Shown here piece by piece: positions 32,071 through 43,152 of a stretch of 64,000 nucleotides of DNA (its first letter is position 1; every line of letters begins with the position of its first letter). The translations under genes were made by a program, and so were the position numbers. The stretch spans positions 6,153,001 through 6,217,000 of the forward strand of contig NC_081821.1 of NCBI RefSeq assembly GCF_030704535.1, in the 5' to 3' direction. The notes under the pieces were generated by a model, which did not search any database, had not been told where the DNA came from, and was given only the letters and a program-made list of their open reading frames with translations. This stretch comes from Vitis vinifera. Taxonomy: Eukaryota; Streptophyta; Magnoliopsida; Vitales; Vitaceae.

Positions 32071-33040
32071 AGCTCTCAATGCCATGCATTCTCATATGAA
32101 AGTTAATACCATGTCGTCTCACAATTTTCTATAAATTTTTTTTGAAACAACTTCATATTTTTCTCTTGGAATGATTTGAGGTCTTCTAGCTATTTATTTC
32201 ACTTTTTCATCTTTCTATTGTTAGAGCAATATTATCTTTTTTCTCTTCTCTGTGATTCTTTTGAACATGGCATCTTTCACATGTGTTGCACATTTTTCAA
32301 TCACACTCACTTTGTAGTTGGCTTGGGTTGAAGCATAAAACTTGAAAATCCCACATAAAATGACAAAATTAAATAGTACGCCCATGAGGATTGGCTTTAG
32401 AAAAATGATTAGCTCATAATTTACTTTCTAGAAATGTCACATCATATGTTGGAATATTTTAAAATTTTAGGGTCATTTTATGGTATCACAAAGTACTTTT
32501 CGATATCATATCTCCATTTTTTAAAACGATATCTGTAAAGTTATCTTGGGGTAGGAATCCCATGCACCTAACATTTAAGCTATGTTTACAACATCCAATT
32601 ATATTATTTAAGAAATAATTTTATAAAAGTTGTAAAATAATTTAAATTAAAGTTGTTATTAATTTTATGATATAAAATTGAAAAACCACGATCTAATAGC
32701 GTGAATGAGTGTAATTAAAAATTATAATATAAGGATTAAGAATTAATAATTTAATTTAAATAAAGAATAAAGTTTTTAACCTAATTAAACCCGCAACATA
32801 TCATAAATTAACAAAACATCCAAAATATTGAAAAAAATAAAAGAAAGGTAAATAAGCATACAAATGATGTAAGAATTATTATGTCGAAAACCCTTATACT
32901 AACTATAAAGATAAAAAATCACAAGGTTTAATACATTTAATATAAATCTACTATATGAGATCAATTTACATGAATTTATTTCCACCTAATTTGTCACAAG
33001 TCAAACATTTTTAAATATATGTATGACTTTTCAATTGAAT
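32071..33040. other. AT-rich spacer
   Basis: 3' flank of RING copy 1, then AT-rich sequence. No gene or recognisable element. Confidence 0.5.
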
Positions 33041-34336
33041 AAATAACAATCTTGGATTTTTAAAGAAGAATAAGTCATTGTCTAAAAGAATTTTAGACCA
33101 AAAATAGAATAAAACAAAATTACCGACATACTTATTGTTATTATAAAAGTTATAACACTAAGACCTTATGAAAAAACTCATTTATAAATAAATTGAAATA
33201 AATATTTATTGTTAAAAATTAAATTAATAATCTATCAAATAATAACTAAAAATTGTATTATTAAATTTTATTATAATTTCCATTTTTTATGGAGAATATT
33301 ATATGAAACTTTGAAAGTATTTTTTGAAAAAAAAAATTAAAATAGGACAAATATATAAAATTTTAAGAGTATAAAAAATGTGAGGAAATTGTGAACAATG
33401 TGATTAAATATGCCTAAGTAATATCAACACTATTGGAAGTGGAAAAAAAAATAATATAATTGAAAATTAAAATTAAAAGACAATTCCTCACATTCTTCAT
33501 ACCTCCCAATTTTTTTATTATTTTAATTTATTTTTCATAAATTCTATCAATCTTAGTGTATATCAACAATATCATAGCTATTTGAAGTGAAAAAAATAAA
33601 ATAAAATTCGAAAAATACAAAATTTGGAGGATACGAAGGATCCTCATATTCTTTATACCCTCTATAATCTTTAAGTATTTCCAAGTTTTAATTTTTTATG
33701 CATAATTTCCATCAATCCTAAGTGTGGTTAGTACATTTGAAACAATATAAAAATAATTGAGAGTAAGAAAAAAATTAAAAATTCAAAAAAGTGGAAATTT
33801 TGAAGGGTACAAAAAATACAAGGATTCTTTATATTTTTCGTACCTTTCTTAATTTTTAAGTATTTTGAAGTTTTATTTCTATTTTTTCCATAATTTCCAT
33901 ACTTTTAATCAAATTTACATACATACATCAATTTTTAAAAAATAATAACAAGAAAAACAATTGAAACTAATTTTATAAAATAGTCAAACAAATTTTAAAA
34001 TTATCTATTTTCATAAAACTATTCTTTATTTTTTGCTTTCAAAAACATATTCAGGTAATTCAGGTCATTTTAATTAGATTAACATGTGAAATTAGCCATT
34101 AAATATACCTTTAAAAGTATTAAGAAAATAAAACTGTATTAATGAAAAAGCATCATTGATTAAGCCTAATAAGTAATTAATTTAAATTGATTAATGATTC
34201 AATTTTTCAAGAAATTTAATTTTAATCTAAATAAAATAAATTATTATTTCAATTAAACTAAAATGAGACGTAATTTATTAAAAGTTAACTTCAAAATGAA
34301 AAATATAATAATAATTTTAATAGGACTCTAAAATCC

Positions 34337-34344
34337 TATAAATA
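34337..34344 (+). promoter_or_regulatory. TATA box of RING-H2 copy 2
   Basis: CCTATAAATAAG, 80 bp before the ATG at 34424; also present at 42306-42313 in the sister copy. Confidence 0.6.
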
Positions 34345-34423
34345 AGAGTAGGTGTGGAAAACTAGACTCAATTTCAAGTCCTTATAGTTGTGTCCCGTAC
34401 CTAGTCTTGATTCCTAGTTAGTT

Positions 34424-35152
34424 ATGGCGATCTTGGTTGGTCCTAGATGTAGTATTCTGCGGCAGCCTGATCTTGTTGCCGATGGTGAGGATGATGAAGG
34501 GCTGCTGTGGGATGTGTTCTTCATGGAGTTTCATGTTAGAGATGCGGTCTTAAACTACTGGTTGGAAGATGATAGTCCTATAAGACTACGTGATGTGAAC
34601 ACGATCGGTCCTATGAGAAGGAGGTTGTTTGTGGTTAGGCGTGATCAGTTATTAAGAAGCCAGAGTCTTGCATTCGAACATGTATCTCTCCTGCTTTTTC
34701 TTATGGGTATACCTTCAATCTTGCATGCATCATTCGTGCAAGAGATACGCTCCGGTGCTGTTTTGTTGGCGAATGAAACCACCAACATTGGTCGTCGCAT
34801 AATTCCTATGGTGGTGGACATTGATCTGTGGTATATGGGCGAGGAAGAGGAAGAAGATGAAGATGAATCAGATGAGATTATGGCTGAGGTTATGAGGTCT
34901 TCATTGAATGATGTGACCGACTTGTCTGTGCCTGCAACTAGAGCTTCCATTGAGGCACTTGAGAAGATCAAGTTTGAGGATGTAAATTCCACAGACAAGT
35001 GTATAATATGCCTAGAAGAGTTCGCAACGGAATCGGAGGTTAGTCGGATGCCATGTTCCCATATTTATCACGAAGATTGCATTATAGAATGGTTGGAGAG
35101 GAGTCACATGTGTCCCTTGTGCCGCTTCAAGATGCCTGCCATCTCAAGTTGA
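34424..35152 (+). CDS. RING-H2 finger protein, copy 2
   Basis: Intronless, 242 aa, ATG in TTAGTTATGGC. The N-terminal domain is shared with copies 1 and 3 (FFMEFHVRDAVLNYWLEDDS; LLLFLMGIPSILHASFVQEI). A short acidic run EEEEDEDESDE is followed by the RING at C193-C233 (CIIC, MPCSHIYHEDC, CPLC). All eight zinc ligands are present and the frame is intact, so it is probably functional. It differs from copy 3 by about a dozen substitutions plus the acidic-run length. Probable E3 ubiquitin ligase with unknown substrate. Confidence 0.87.
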   Translation: MAILVGPRCSILRQPDLVADGEDDEGLLWDVFFMEFHVRDAVLNYWLEDDSPIRLRDVNTIGPMRRRLFVVRRDQLLRSQSLAFEHVSLLLFLMGIPSILHASFVQEIRSGAVLLANETTNIGRRIIPMVVDIDLWYMGEEEEEDEDESDEIMAEVMRSSLNDVTDLSVPATRASIEALEKIKFEDVNSTDKCIICLEEFATESEVSRMPCSHIYHEDCIIEWLERSHMCPLCRFKMPAISS

Positions 35153-35583
35153 GGATTTATAACAACTTATCTTATACAATACTTTGTACAATTCTTTGTT
35201 GTATTTTGTTAGAATGAGATGAGAATTTTTTTTAGTCATTTTGTTGTATCATCATTTATTTTATGTTATTTAATAAATTAATTTAAAATTAGATATATTA
35301 TAATCAAATGTCACAATATTATTATTATAAAACATTTTATGTAACTTAATAATAAATATATATTTATAAAATTCATATTTTATATCTACATATAATACTA
35401 TTATCAAATATGATAAATTATATCATATGTATATTAATGTTTATTATATTATTTTTTAGAGTTTTTCTCAATAATTTCACAAGTTTTTATTAATTTTTGT
35501 ATCAAAATATCCACCGACACGTATAAATCTGTAAAATGGAGTTACCGATATATTCACACAGTATACATGTTATCTTCTACGTA

Positions 35584-38500
35584 CTTTCTGAAGCTGAACC
35601 TCCATCGCCCGACATATACACACCAGAGGAATGGTCCGAAGCTGCGAAACCATAGCTTACGATTCGGTCACTTCGCCGCCTCCTGTTGCTCTCGTCTGCG
35701 GCGCCAAGAACTGTGGCAAGACCGCCTTTTCTCGCCACCTTCTCAATATTCTCCTTCAGAGGTCTGATGCAAAGTCTCTTCTTTTATACCTCAAATTTTC
35801 TGAAACGCCGTTGTATTTCTTTGGTGTTTAACAGTAGTGTTGCCTTTTCGTGTTGATGGGAAGATGGGTTTTTTCTTTTTTTCTTTTTTAATTTTTATTT
35901 TTAATCAAAGTTGTATGAAAATTGAGTAAGTACATATTCAACTGAAGAAATAACACAAATAGGTATCAAATTCTGTATGTTAGTATGAACTATAGAAATT
36001 TGCTTCTGAAATTTGTATGCCTGGATGTTGTTTGACGAATTGTTTCTTTCTAAATGTTCTTTCTTGTGTGCAATGGGAGTTGGGTTTTTGTAAATTTCTA
36101 TGAATAAACTGTAAATACACTTAAATTTGGTCTTTATGTGTCAGATATTCGCCATTATTGAATGGGAATGTATTAAATTTGAAGGTTCATCAGTTGTGTG
36201 TTTTTATGGACCCGAATGATTAACTAGGCTTATGCTATTACATGGATATGTGCTTCTATATGGCAACATGCTTTTATCGCAGAATGAAGTAGGAAAATAG
36301 AATGAAGTTTAATTTTTTTGACCTCCAAAAGAGAAAGAAAATATCACCTCAATTGTGCAAATAGTTGTACCAAACTTGGTTTATTGGAGATTCTTGTTTC
36401 CTCGGATCCCAAATTATAAGATATCCAACCCTGAACCTTTTTCAGATAAATGATGCTCAAAGTTTTGCTTTATTTTGTTTCTACTTTTCTTGATAAGCAA
36501 ATGGAGCATTTATTTGTTTGTTTGTTTGTTTTTTCTTTTTTTTTTTTGGTGGGTGGTGGGTTTTAAACTAATGCAAAATATATGTGACAGCACAAAATTT
36601 GATCTTTATTTGTAATTTTACATGTGGCTATTCTGTAATTGGACTTGAATTTGTTTTGCATATGCAATGATGCTTGTACATTTAATATTCCCTTAATTTC
36701 CTCTATTGGCCTGTTGGTAAATATAAAATCACTTTTTTATCTGTGCCTGTCCATATATCAAAGGGATAAATCAGTGGGTGATTTGGTTTGTTTTTACATG
36801 TATTTTATGGATAATGTTTCTGGTTTGGTTCTGATTTTGTGTGTGATAGCAACATGTTTTCATAGACTAGACCCTTTAAAATCTCTTTTTCTCTTTGGTT
36901 TGCAGATATCAAAAAGTAGCTTATTTGGATACAGATGTTGGCCAGACTGAGTTTACTCCTCCTGGATTTCTATCCCTCACTGTAATTGACCAACTTACTC
37001 CAGGTACTCGTTTATGATTCAACCTTCTCAACAATCTGGTCAACATACTGCTTTAGTTAAAAAATTTCCTGAGTTTCTCTTTACAGTGGCTTGGTTTTCT
37101 TTGTTCTGTTTTCTAATAATTCTTTAACTATTAGATTTGACAATCCCATGCCTCAAGACGCCAGAGAGGTATGCAATCCTAAACTCTGATATTGCTAGTT
37201 ATGGATTCTACTCTATATTTGAAGAATTCATGAAATTGTATTTTTTTTATTTATTTATCAGAAACAACAAATGCATTTTTTGATTGGAAATTGCTTTAGG
37301 GGACTGATTTCATGAACTTTGTTATATGACAAGACTTACAGTTTGATCTTAAAAATGTATCTAAATGGAAAATATTGTTTGCTTCAACATTATCAAGACT
37401 AAATGGACGCTCTGTGATGACTGATGAGGAGTGGGATAAAATGGATTTCAAGGTTTTTTGGAGTGGGGAAAAGGGAATCATGTGGTTTAATGAACCGTTC
37501 TGGATGAGGGGCTCATGTGAACTAATGAACCATTCTAGCTGAGAATGGATGATGGTAAGTTTGAAAATTTCTGGTTGAAGTAGTCTAATGTTATAGCAAA
37601 TTTACAGCAATAAAATATGGTTATTCAGTGGATTGTGATTTATATTGCCTACAATTGCTAGCTTGTTATAGTCTGTTGGTCGATGGGGATTTTTATCAAA
37701 TGAATCCATCACTGCTGGATGCAAGACCATGGTTCCAGCGCAAGAAGATGATATGTGATGAATAATTGCAAGAACTTGCCAGGCATAAAGATTTTACTTT
37801 AGCTTGCTGGGATAAGGTAATTTTTTTAGAATGTGGTTTTTAATTGAAGGTGATTTTAGGAATTATAGAATCACCACTTTTGATGTGGATGATTTTTTTT
37901 TTTTTTTAAATTAGGTTTTAGTCTGAACTTAAGAACGCTGTTGGGTCCCTTTTTGAAGAAATGTCACCAAAAAAATAGCATCTTAGAGAAGTAAAGATTG
38001 AACTGTCAGAGATCACATTAGATACAACTATACAAGAGTCCACCTTTTGTAGACAGAGCATGTAATAGGTCACAAGTAACATTTAGAGATCACAATTCAC
38101 GTATCTATATTTGATGTGGCTGCATCCCATGTCATATTCAGCGGAACAAATCTTTCTGGGTTAAGATTCATTACTAAAACTTTGAAGGAATTTGAATTAT
38201 ATATATGCACTGTATGATCACTATCAAAGGGAGTACTGCATGCTCAAGGGCAGCAAAAAGCCTGTTAAAACAGAGTTGCCCCTTGTTGTTAATACACCTG
38301 GATGGGTAAAAGGTGAGCTTACTTTTTCTATTTCCCTTTTCTACCATATAATATGGGCTAGTTTACTTCAAACTTATATTAGTTCTTTGCTGGATACTAC
38401 TGTCTTTGTGTGAGTGTCATTTGATTCAATTTTATGCTCCCCTGTTCCTCTTGCCCAGGTATTGGTCATGACATACTGGTGGATGTGTTAAAATATATTG

Positions 38501-40187
38501 CTCCTACCCATGTAGTTAAGATAAACATTTCTGCTGAGGGTAAGAATCTTCCATCTGGAGCATTCTGGTTGGATGAGGATCATAAAGAGTCAGTGAATCT
38601 AATTGAGGTCAGTTCAGCTCGTCAGGACTCTTTTAAGAGATCGTAAGTTCTTATCTTTCTCCTTTTTTGCTCCAAAACTATTGAACTACGAAAGCAGAAT
38701 TCCTCCCTTTTATAGTCTTTCATGATTTTCCTTTTTATTTTTACTGCATAGAATTCTAGATCACTATAGATGGTGAACATGAACTGCTTCAGATATTTTG
38801 GCATTTCTTCTCTTTTTTTGACAATCTCTTAGTTGAATGTCAAATTCTATTTGTCCATTTCTAGAGTTCTAATTTATTAATATTGGGAAAAATGATCACC
38901 TACATCAAGAAGCAACTTATACTGAGGGCATTAATTTAAAAGACAAGCAATTAATCAATTTACCATCTCCTACATTTTGGTGAGGAACTGTAGCTACTTA
39001 TTAGCTGCTTGAAGAATATATTCTTAATGAGGTTTATCACGTTTTGTGATAAAGCCAGAAAATTTTATTGAAGCTTGTATCTAGGGATTGTTGCTTCTCA
39101 ATCCCAATTTTAATATTTTTTCTGATTAAAGTCATTTCAATATTTGGTATTGAGTGAAAGTTAATTTCATGAGCAGCATATATTTTAATTTGCTAGAACC
39201 AGAAGAAATGGAATTTTCTGAAAGATTTAATTGTTATTTCTTACAGCTCTTCTCCATTATGTTTTCCAGGGTCTTAGTACAAAAAGATGCAGGCCTTTTA
39301 CGGGATTTACGAATAATGGCTTATTTCAGGCAGTGTTTTCCAAGTAACTTGAATATCACAACAATCAAAGAACTTGCACATGCATTGACCTCTCACCCTC
39401 CTTATGAAATTCCCATATCAAGTATCAAGATTAAGCATCTCCATTGCCAGGTTGGTGTGATACATTGACATGAAGTTTGTAACATAGTTTTTGAAAGGCA
39501 ATCTTTTCAGCACATATTGCATATTATTCTCCATTCCTGTTGACATTTCAGAGGCAGAAGTCAATCAGTATAATACTCTGCTCATTATTATATTTTTTTT
39601 CTGCAGCATTATTTTTACGTTTCCATCCCCTTTCAGTAATATAACACCTTTCTTTTATGGCACAAAAATTATATGCTAGGTCCCAAGTACTGAAATTCTA
39701 TACAGTTTGAATGCAACTATTGTTGGCTTGGCAGTTAGTTCTGAAGATTCTGAAAATTTATCTCCATGCATTGGCCTTGGTAAGTTTTTTGCTACAATGT
39801 CTGACCAGTGTTCAATTCATTGTTTCTGCTTTGCCATATAATTCTTGTACTATTTTGCAGAAGCAATGATTGTTTTGATTATTATTCCAGTTTTTAAATT
39901 TTTTGAGTCTTTCAAAGAAATTTAGAGATTTTGACCATTGAAAGCCTAGTGCTTATTGGGTGACAATAGTATAACTCATAAGAGATTTCTTGGTAGTATT
40001 TTGATAAATATAGATAATGATGTGGATGCATTAGCACAATGAATTGCATATAGAAATTTTTTTCAGAAAGATATGTTCTTATATTTTTCTTTTGCCTGCT
40101 GCTTTTGTGATCCAGGAATTGTAAGAGGCATCCACACATTCTAACGTTTGCTCTATGTGCTTACACCTGTTCCACAAAGCACTCAGG
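35584..40187 (+). pseudogene. NOL9/Grc3-like kinase pseudogene (left duplicate)
   Basis: Matches the intact gene at 45314-50895 exon by exon: exon 1 (about 35585-35761), exon 2 36906-37003, exon 3 37135-37168, half of exon 4 (from about 38192), exon 5 38459-38642, exon 6 39270-39450, exon 7 39680-39779 and part of exon 8 40116-40187. It has lost its promoter and start codon. Exon 1 lacks one base near 35645 (frameshift), and the exon 4 acceptor and first half lie in an inverted block. Exon 8 has a stop where the intact gene has Lys and is cut short, and exon 9 is absent. Splice sites of the remaining exons are kept, so the decay is recent. Confidence 0.92.
37931..38189 (-). other. 259-bp inverted block within the NOL9 pseudogene
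   Basis: This stretch is the reverse complement of 47669-47927 in the intact copy, while the flanks (GTCTGAACTT on the left, TTGAATTATAT on the right) stay collinear. About 20 bp present in the intact copy at 47649-47668 are missing at the junction. The block includes the exon 4 acceptor and its first 51 bases. Confidence 0.92.
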
Positions 40188-40729
40188 CTTTGTGCATTGA
40201 AAATTCCTGATAGAAGCTAATGAATCCTACAAAAATGGCCCTGGATTATGTTATAGTGAATAGCAGCACCACAATACTAGAAACTGAAATGGCTTACACA
40301 GTTAGAAAACATTCATCAAGTGATCGATCTTTCCAGTGGTTCCTTAATGTGCTTGGATTTTTTGTCTTACTAAATGCCTGTATTCAGATTTTTTAATTTT
40401 CTACTTATCTGCATTTCTCACAATTCCTTTTTTCCAGGAACGTGAAATACCTGAAGATGATGCAAGACTCTTACTAGTTTCTCGGGCTTATGACAACCAA
40501 CGCCTAAGATTTGGAACTGGTCCAGGACGACCTTAGTTGGAAGTTGGAACATCAAGGAAAGCATCTTCTGGGACTGTTTTTTTTTTTTTTTTTAATTAAA
40601 AAATTCGAAGGGAATAATTACTTTGGAAATTGCTGTTGGCAGAACTAACTTTCATTGTATTAGATTTTTATTTTTATTTTTTATTTTATTTTATTTTTTA
40701 TGATTTTGTGCAGTGGCATGAATAACAAT
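40188..40729 (+). other. foreign 3' exon fused behind the NOL9 pseudogene
   Basis: After homology to NOL9 ends, TTTTTTCCAG at about 40437 is followed by a clean coding-like stretch EREIPEDDARLLLVSRAYDN, then QRLRFGTGPGRP and a TAG at about 40534. It looks like the last exon of another gene, ending in GTGPGRP. I do not recognise the protein. Nothing similar lies after the intact NOL9 gene. Confidence 0.45.
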
Positions 40730-40753
40730 TTTGGATTTTTAACAAAGAATAGG

Positions 40754-41030
40754 TGGTATTTGTTTTTTTACTTAATTTTAAATAGAACATTAATGCTTAA
40801 TAGTGTTAAATATTAAGTTGTTTGTTTTGTAGTATTTTATTTCTATTAAGTATTAAAAGGTAAAGAAAAACCAATATGTTATTTTTTTTTATTTAGAAAA
40901 AGCTACATATTGGCTTTTTCCATTTAGTAAAAAGTTTATAATAAGTTATTAAAAAGTAAAAAAACAAACAACCTAAATCATGAAAACAAATTGCTTTCAG
41001 TAAAAAGTAAAAAAAACAAACATCACCTAA
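40754..41030. mobile_element. MITE inserted in the right duplicate only
   Basis: Starts GGTGGTATTTGTTTTTTTAC and ends with the near-reverse GTAAAAAAAACAAACATCACC, so the terminal inverted repeats are about 20 bp. The left duplicate has uninterrupted sequence here (GAATAAGT near 33072). It inserted after the duplication, or was lost cleanly from the other copy. TA flanks both ends, a possible minimal target duplication. Confidence 0.8.
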
Positions 41031-42305
41031 GTTACTATCTAAAAAGAATTTTAGATCAAAAATAAAACAAAACAAAATTACCAACATACTCATTGTTGTT
41101 ATAAAAGTTATAACACTAAGACCTTATGAAAACAATCATTTATAAATAAATTAAAATAAATATTTATTGTTAAAAATTAAATTAATAATCTATCAAATAA
41201 TAACTAAAAATTGTATTATTAAATTTTATTATAATTTCCATTTTGTATGGAGAATATTAGATGAAACTTTGAAAGTATTTTTTGAAAAATAAAATAAAAT
41301 AAGATAAATATATAAAATTTTAAGAGTATAAAAAATGTGTGGAAATTGTGAACAATGTGATTAATATGCCTAAGTAATATCAACACTAATGGAAGTGGAA
41401 ATTTAAAAAAAAAAATTGGAAATTAAAATTAAAAGACAATTCCCCATATTCTTCATACCTCCCGAATTTTTTAGTATTTTAATTTATTTTTCATAAATTC
41501 CATCAATCAGTGTATATGAACAATATTATAACTATTTGAAGTGAAAAAAATAAAATAAAATTCGAAAAATACAAAATTTGGAGGATACTAAGGATCCTCA
41601 CATTCTTTGTACCCTCCATAATTTTTAAGCATTTTCAAGTTTTAATTTTTTATGCATAATTTCTATCAATTCTAAGTGTAGTTAGTACATTTGAAACAAT
41701 ATTATAACGATTGAAAGTAAGAAAAAAAATTCAAAATTCAAAATAGTGGAAATTTTGAAGGGTTCGAAAAATATAAGGATTCTTTATATATTTCGTACCT
41801 TCCTTAATTTTTAAGTATTTTGAAGTTTTCTTTTATTTTTTCCATAATTTCCATACTTTTAATCAAATTTACATACGTACATCAATTTTTTTTTTTAAAA
41901 TAATAACAAGAAAAACAATTGAAACTAATTTTATAAAAATAGTCAAACAAATTTTCTAATTATCTATTTTCATAAAACTATTCTTTTTTTTTTCTTTCAA
42001 AAACATATTTAGGTAATTCAGGTCATTTTAATTAGATTAACATGTGAAATTAGCCATTAAATATACCTTTAAAAGTATTAAGAAAATAAAACTGTATTAA
42101 TGAAAAAGCATCATTCATTAAGCCTAATAATTAATTTAAATTAATTAATGATTCAATTTTTCAAGAAATTAAATTTTATTCTAAATAAAATAAATTATTA
42201 TTTCAATCAAACTAAAATGAGACGTAATTTATTAAAAGAAACTTCAAAATGAAAAATATAATAATAATATATAGCAATAATAATTTTAATTGGACTCTAA
42301 AATCC

Positions 42306-42313
42306 TATAAATA
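42306..42313 (+). promoter_or_regulatory. TATA box of RING-H2 copy 3
   Basis: CCTATAAATAAG, 88 bp upstream of the ATG, conserved with copy 2. Confidence 0.6.
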
Positions 42314-42393
42314 AGACTTAAGTGTGGAAAACAAGACTCAACTTCAAGTCGTTATAATTGTGTCCCGTACCTGGTCTTGATTCCTAGTTAGTT

Positions 42394-43152
42394 ATGGCGA
42401 TCTTGGTTGGTCCTGGATGTAGTATTCGGCAGCAGCCTGATCTTGTTGCCTATGGTGAGGATGATGAAGTGCTGCTGTGGGATGTGTTCTTCATGGAATT
42501 TCATGTTAGAGATGCGGTCTTAAACTACTGGCTGGAAGATGATAGTCCTTTAAGACTCCGTGATGTGAACACGATCGGTCCTATGAGAAGGAGATTGTTT
42601 GTGGTTAGGCGTGATCAGTTATTAAGAAGCCATAGTCTTGCATTCGAACATGTATCTCTCCTGCTTTTTCTTATGGGTATACCTTCAATCTTGCATGCAT
42701 CATTCGTGCAAGAGATACGCTCCGGTGCTGTTCTGTTGGCGAATGAAACCACCAACATTGGTCGTCGCATAATTCCTATGGTGGTGGACATTGATCTCTG
42801 GTTTATGGGCGAGGAAGAGGAAGAGGAAGAAGAAGAGGAAGAGGAAGAGGAAGAAGATGAAGATGAATTAGATGAAATTATGGCTGAGGTTATGAGGTCT
42901 TCATTGAATGATGTGACCGGCTTGTCTGTGCCTGCAACTAGAGCTTCCATTGAGGCACTTGAGAAGATCAAGTTTGAGGATGTAAATTCCACAGACAAGT
43001 GTATAATATGCCTAGAAGAGTTCGCAACGGAATCGGAAGTTAGTCGGATGCCATGTTCGCATGTTTATCACAAAGATTGCATTATACAATGGTTGGAGAG
43101 GAGTCACATGTGTCCCTTGTGCCGCTTCAAGATGCCTGCCATCTCAAGTTGA
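42394..43152 (+). CDS. RING-H2 finger protein, copy 3
   Basis: Intronless, 252 aa, sister of the gene at 34424. It has the same N-terminal domain and C-terminal RING (C203-C243, MPCSHVYHKDC, CPLC). The acidic run before the RING is expanded to sixteen Glu in a row (GAAGAG repeats), ten residues longer than in copy 2. The frame is intact. Probable E3 ubiquitin ligase, substrate unknown. Several differences from copy 2 lie in the RING (Ile/Val, Glu/Lys, Glu/Gln around the ligands), where E2 contact could differ. Confidence 0.87.
   Translation: MAILVGPGCSIRQQPDLVAYGEDDEVLLWDVFFMEFHVRDAVLNYWLEDDSPLRLRDVNTIGPMRRRLFVVRRDQLLRSHSLAFEHVSLLLFLMGIPSILHASFVQEIRSGAVLLANETTNIGRRIIPMVVDIDLWFMGEEEEEEEEEEEEEEEDEDELDEIMAEVMRSSLNDVTGLSVPATRASIEALEKIKFEDVNSTDKCIICLEEFATESEVSRMPCSHVYHKDCIIQWLERSHMCPLCRFKMPAISS

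Larger units (their letters stand above)
33040..40187. repeat. RING-NOL9 segmental duplication, left copy
   Basis: Collinear with about 40730-49919, including intergenic DNA, the RING gene, its 1.3-kb upstream region, NOL9 exons and introns. The match starts near ATAACAATCTTGGATTTTT (about 33043) and stops abruptly inside NOL9 exon 8 after CACAAAGCACTC. By eye it is well over 90 percent identical outside the rearrangements. Confidence 0.93.

Noticed and set aside
36639-36950. Open frames at 36639-36950 and 46402-46647
   Set aside because: Intron sequence of the duplicated NOL9 genes read through into exon 2; not separate genes.
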